Below the pieces are notes generated by a model that did not search any database, had not been told where the DNA came from, and saw nothing but the letters and a program-made list of their open reading frames with translations. The translations under genes were made by a program, and so were the position numbers. From Gemmatimonadaceae bacterium (GTDB taxonomy: Bacteria > Latescibacterota > UBA2968 > UBA8231): a stretch of 55,120 nt of DNA. The DNA lies in contig PBSR01000196.1 in assembly GCA_002726335.1 (NCBI GenBank), positions 1-55,120 on the forward strand, in the 5' to 3' direction. This document shows, piece by piece, positions 53,455 to 55,120 of the stretch. Numbering within the stretch: position 1 is the first letter of the stretch; every line of letters starts with the position of its first letter.

Positions 53455-54591
53455 ATGAACCCGACGATCCAGACCGCCAGCGACGCCATCCTGCGCGAAG
53501 GACGGATGACGGAGATCCCTGCCGTCAGTCCCGACGCCCCGTTGGGGCTGTTCGACGGCGAAGACCGCGACGTCTTCATGCAGGGTGACCTGGCTTTTGT
53601 GCATGGCGTCAGAAGCGGGCGTGGAGTCCTCATCCAGGGCAGTATTCTCGGATCGGCGGCGCAGTCCCTGCGCGTCGAAGCCAAGGGTGATGTCATCGTT
53701 ACCGGCGCCGTGCGCTACGCCCAGCTTTCGGGTCGCCGGGTGCTCGTCGGCGGCCGGGCCAGTCACAGCCAGTTCACCGCCTCTCAACAGGTGGCCGTAG
53801 GGGACGCTCTCGACGCGGTTCGAGTCATCGCCGGTGACTACGAAGATGACAGGCGGTGTATCGAGTCCTGCCGACTGACAAAAGAACAGAGTCAGACGCA
53901 GACCGAGTCACTGACGCGCCGCGTATGCACGGAGGAGAAGCGTCTCGACAAGGCCTGCCGGGCGCTGAGGATTCCGCTGGATTTCAACGTGGGGCGGATC
54001 GTGCAGCACGAAGACGGCCGGGTCTGTGTCGACCTGGGTTCGTTCTACGAATCGCTTGACGGACGGACAGACGAGCAGCTCGAACTGGCCCTGGCCGAGT
54101 TTTTCGCCAAGGGTGTCATTGGTGTCATAACCCGCGCCAACCGCAAGTACCTGGTCAACTTTCCAGCGCGGGAGAAGGTCTTCATGCAGTTGGTGAAGAG
54201 CCTGCGCGAGTTGTTCGAAGCGGTCCTCGAACGGGACCGGCTACAGCGCCGCATCGAGTGGCTGGAGGGCCGGCTCGGACAGCTCGTCGACAGCCTCCGC
54301 CGACGACGTGCCAGTGTCGAGGTGGGCGGCGCCATTGCCGGGGATACCTCCATGGAGTTCATTCTCCCCCGGGTCGTCAAGCAGCCGAAGGACGGCGGCT
54401 ACGACTTCGCTCACCAGACGGCGCGGCTCGAACTCATATGCGGAGCAGGCGCCATCGAGGTAGTGCCGTGCGGCGCCGACGGAGCCCGCACCTCGACCAC
54501 GGTAGCAGCCTCCGAGATGGATGGCCTGCGCTTCGCCGTGGACGACGGGCGCGTGCTCTGGGAGCCCGTCAACGTGGCCGTCAGCGCCTAG
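53455..54591 (+). CDS. DUF342 / FapA-like protein
   Basis: The 378-aa protein has an N-terminal region of beta-helix repeats (GDLAFVHGVRSGRGVLIQGSIL, AKGDVIVTGAVRYAQLSGRR, VLVGGRASHSQFTASQQVAV), the DUF342/FapA fold. A coiled coil follows (about 155-185), then a second coiled coil (230-285, RELFEAVLERDRLQRRIEWL) and a short C-terminal beta domain. FapA proteins occur with motility, polar localisation or surface-signalling genes. It lacks the extra N-terminal KH-like part of longer members. Control by sigma-54 with a receiver partner suggests regulated cell-surface or motility behaviour. Confidence 0.75.
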   Translation: MNPTIQTASDAILREGRMTEIPAVSPDAPLGLFDGEDRDVFMQGDLAFVHGVRSGRGVLIQGSILGSAAQSLRVEAKGDVIVTGAVRYAQLSGRRVLVGGRASHSQFTASQQVAVGDALDAVRVIAGDYEDDRRCIESCRLTKEQSQTQTESLTRRVCTEEKRLDKACRALRIPLDFNVGRIVQHEDGRVCVDLGSFYESLDGRTDEQLELALAEFFAKGVIGVITRANRKYLVNFPAREKVFMQLVKSLRELFEAVLERDRLQRRIEWLEGRLGQLVDSLRRRRASVEVGGAIAGDTSMEFILPRVVKQPKDGGYDFAHQTARLELICGAGAIEVVPCGADGARTSTTVAASEMDGLRFAVDDGRVLWEPVNVAVSA

Positions 54592-54613
54592 AGCCGCTGC
54601 TTGAGCAGCGACG

Positions 54614-54646
54614 CCGGGCCGACGCCGCTTTCAACCTTCGGCCCGG
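54614..54646 (+). terminator. GC-rich hairpin between DUF342 gene and rsmD
   Basis: A 9-bp stem CCGGGCCGA/TCGGCCCGG with a 15-base loop lies 22 bases after the DUF342 stop, preceded by a small GCTGC/GCAGC hairpin (54595-54609). No T-run follows. It is placed where an operon end would be expected. Confidence 0.4.
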
Positions 54647-54656
54647 TCGAGGACCC

Positions 54657-55120
54657 GTGCGCATCGTCACCGGCCGCCTCCGCGGCCGCATCATCTCCTT
54701 CAACCCCAAGCGACACGGTGACATCCGCGTCACATCGGGACGCCTCAAGGAGGCGATCTTCGATCGGCTGGGGTCGTCGCTGGAGGGTCTCAGCTTCCTC
54801 GATGTCTGCGCTGGCTCGGGACAGATGGCCCTGGAAGCCTATAGTCGTGGGGCGATGGTCACCGCTGTCGAGCCGGATCGACGCCGACGCGACCTGCTGC
54901 GCCAGTTGATGCGCGACTGGGGGGTCAACCACCTCGAACTGTTGGGGCGACGCGGCCAGGGCGCCCTCACCGACCTGGCCACCGAGGGCCGCCACTACGA
55001 CGTCATCTACCTCGATCCTCCGTACCACGCGCGCCACAACGGGCATCCGCTGTGTGAGGTTCTGCTGTCGGCCGTGGGGCACTCGGGAGTACTGGCTGCC
55101 GACGGGGTGCTGCTGGTGCA
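54657..55120 (+). CDS. rsmD: 16S rRNA (guanine966-N2)-methyltransferase RsmD, cut by right edge
   Basis: The first 154 codons are present. From GTG at 54657: VRIVTGRLRGRII, DIRVTSGRLKEAIFDRLG (the RsmD 'tRPT.dRvrEaiFn.L' helix), LDVCAGSGQMALEAYSRGA (SAM-binding motif I) and DVIYLDPPY (catalytic DPPY). It methylates G966 of 16S rRNA in the small subunit. GAGG precedes the start by a few bases. The 3' end lies beyond the window. Confidence 0.9.
   Translation, partial: MRIVTGRLRGRIISFNPKRHGDIRVTSGRLKEAIFDRLGSSLEGLSFLDVCAGSGQMALEAYSRGAMVTAVEPDRRRRDLLRQLMRDWGVNHLELLGRRGQGALTDLATEGRHYDVIYLDPPYHARHNGHPLCEVLLSAVGHSGVLAADGVLLV

Overview
The window is a GC-rich bacterial chromosome segment with no rRNA, tRNA, CRISPR or phage genes. 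Two respiratory complexes (Na+-NQR and a complex I-like operon) sit next to an F-type ATP synthase. There is also a homodimeric-E1 pyruvate dehydrogenase complex, a TonB-dependent receptor, an AGCS Na+ symporter and a cluster with phytanoyl-CoA dioxygenase, enolase-superfamily and P1-peptidase genes. This mix suggests a Gram-negative, probably marine, heterotroph of the FCB/Latescibacterota type. The taxonomic guess is inference; no marker gene in the window settles it.

Layout. 1-324: the 5' part of a GH32 glycosidase gene running off the left edge. 325-1511: no convincing gene. 1512-27406, all on the minus strand and transcribed right to left: nqrABCDEF-nqrM, then nuoA-CD-E-F-G-H-J-K-L-M-N, then atpQ-I-B-E-F-H-A-G-D-C, then a polyprenyl diphosphate synthase. 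Genes are mostly overlapping or separated by a few bases, so this is a 26-kb energy-conversion supercluster. A promoter with a long leader lies upstream of nqrA. A 168-bp MITE-like element sits between atpA and atpG.

27746-31804 (+): a TonB receptor, an AlkA-like DNA glycosylase and a Na+:alanine symporter. 31811-35095 (-): a LysM/DUF4015 protein and a DUF4159 protein. 35252-40679 (+): aceE-aceF-lpd. 40916-43638 (+): a small coiled-coil protein, a lytic transglycosylase and a small membrane protein. 43652-51380 (-): DUF368 transporter, mutY, two P1 peptidases, phytanoyl-CoA dioxygenase, an isocitrate/isopropylmalate-dehydrogenase-family enzyme and an enolase-superfamily enzyme, most of them with overlapping ends. 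51488-54591 (+): an NtrC-type regulator, then a perfect sigma-54 promoter driving a single-domain response regulator and a DUF342 (FapA-like) protein. 54657-end: the start of rsmD.

The most unusual content is the complex I-like operon. It has no nuoB or nuoI. Its membrane subunits have lost nearly all the lysines and glutamates that define proton transport: NuoM Glu144/Lys234/Lys265, NuoL Lys229, NuoK Glu36/Glu72, and the acidic NuoH quinone-funnel loop. NuoE and NuoG keep all their Fe-S ligands, and every reading frame is open with tight start/stop overlaps. It looks like a conserved but biochemically rewired relative of complex I, placed between a complete Na+ pump (Nqr) and an H+-type ATP synthase.
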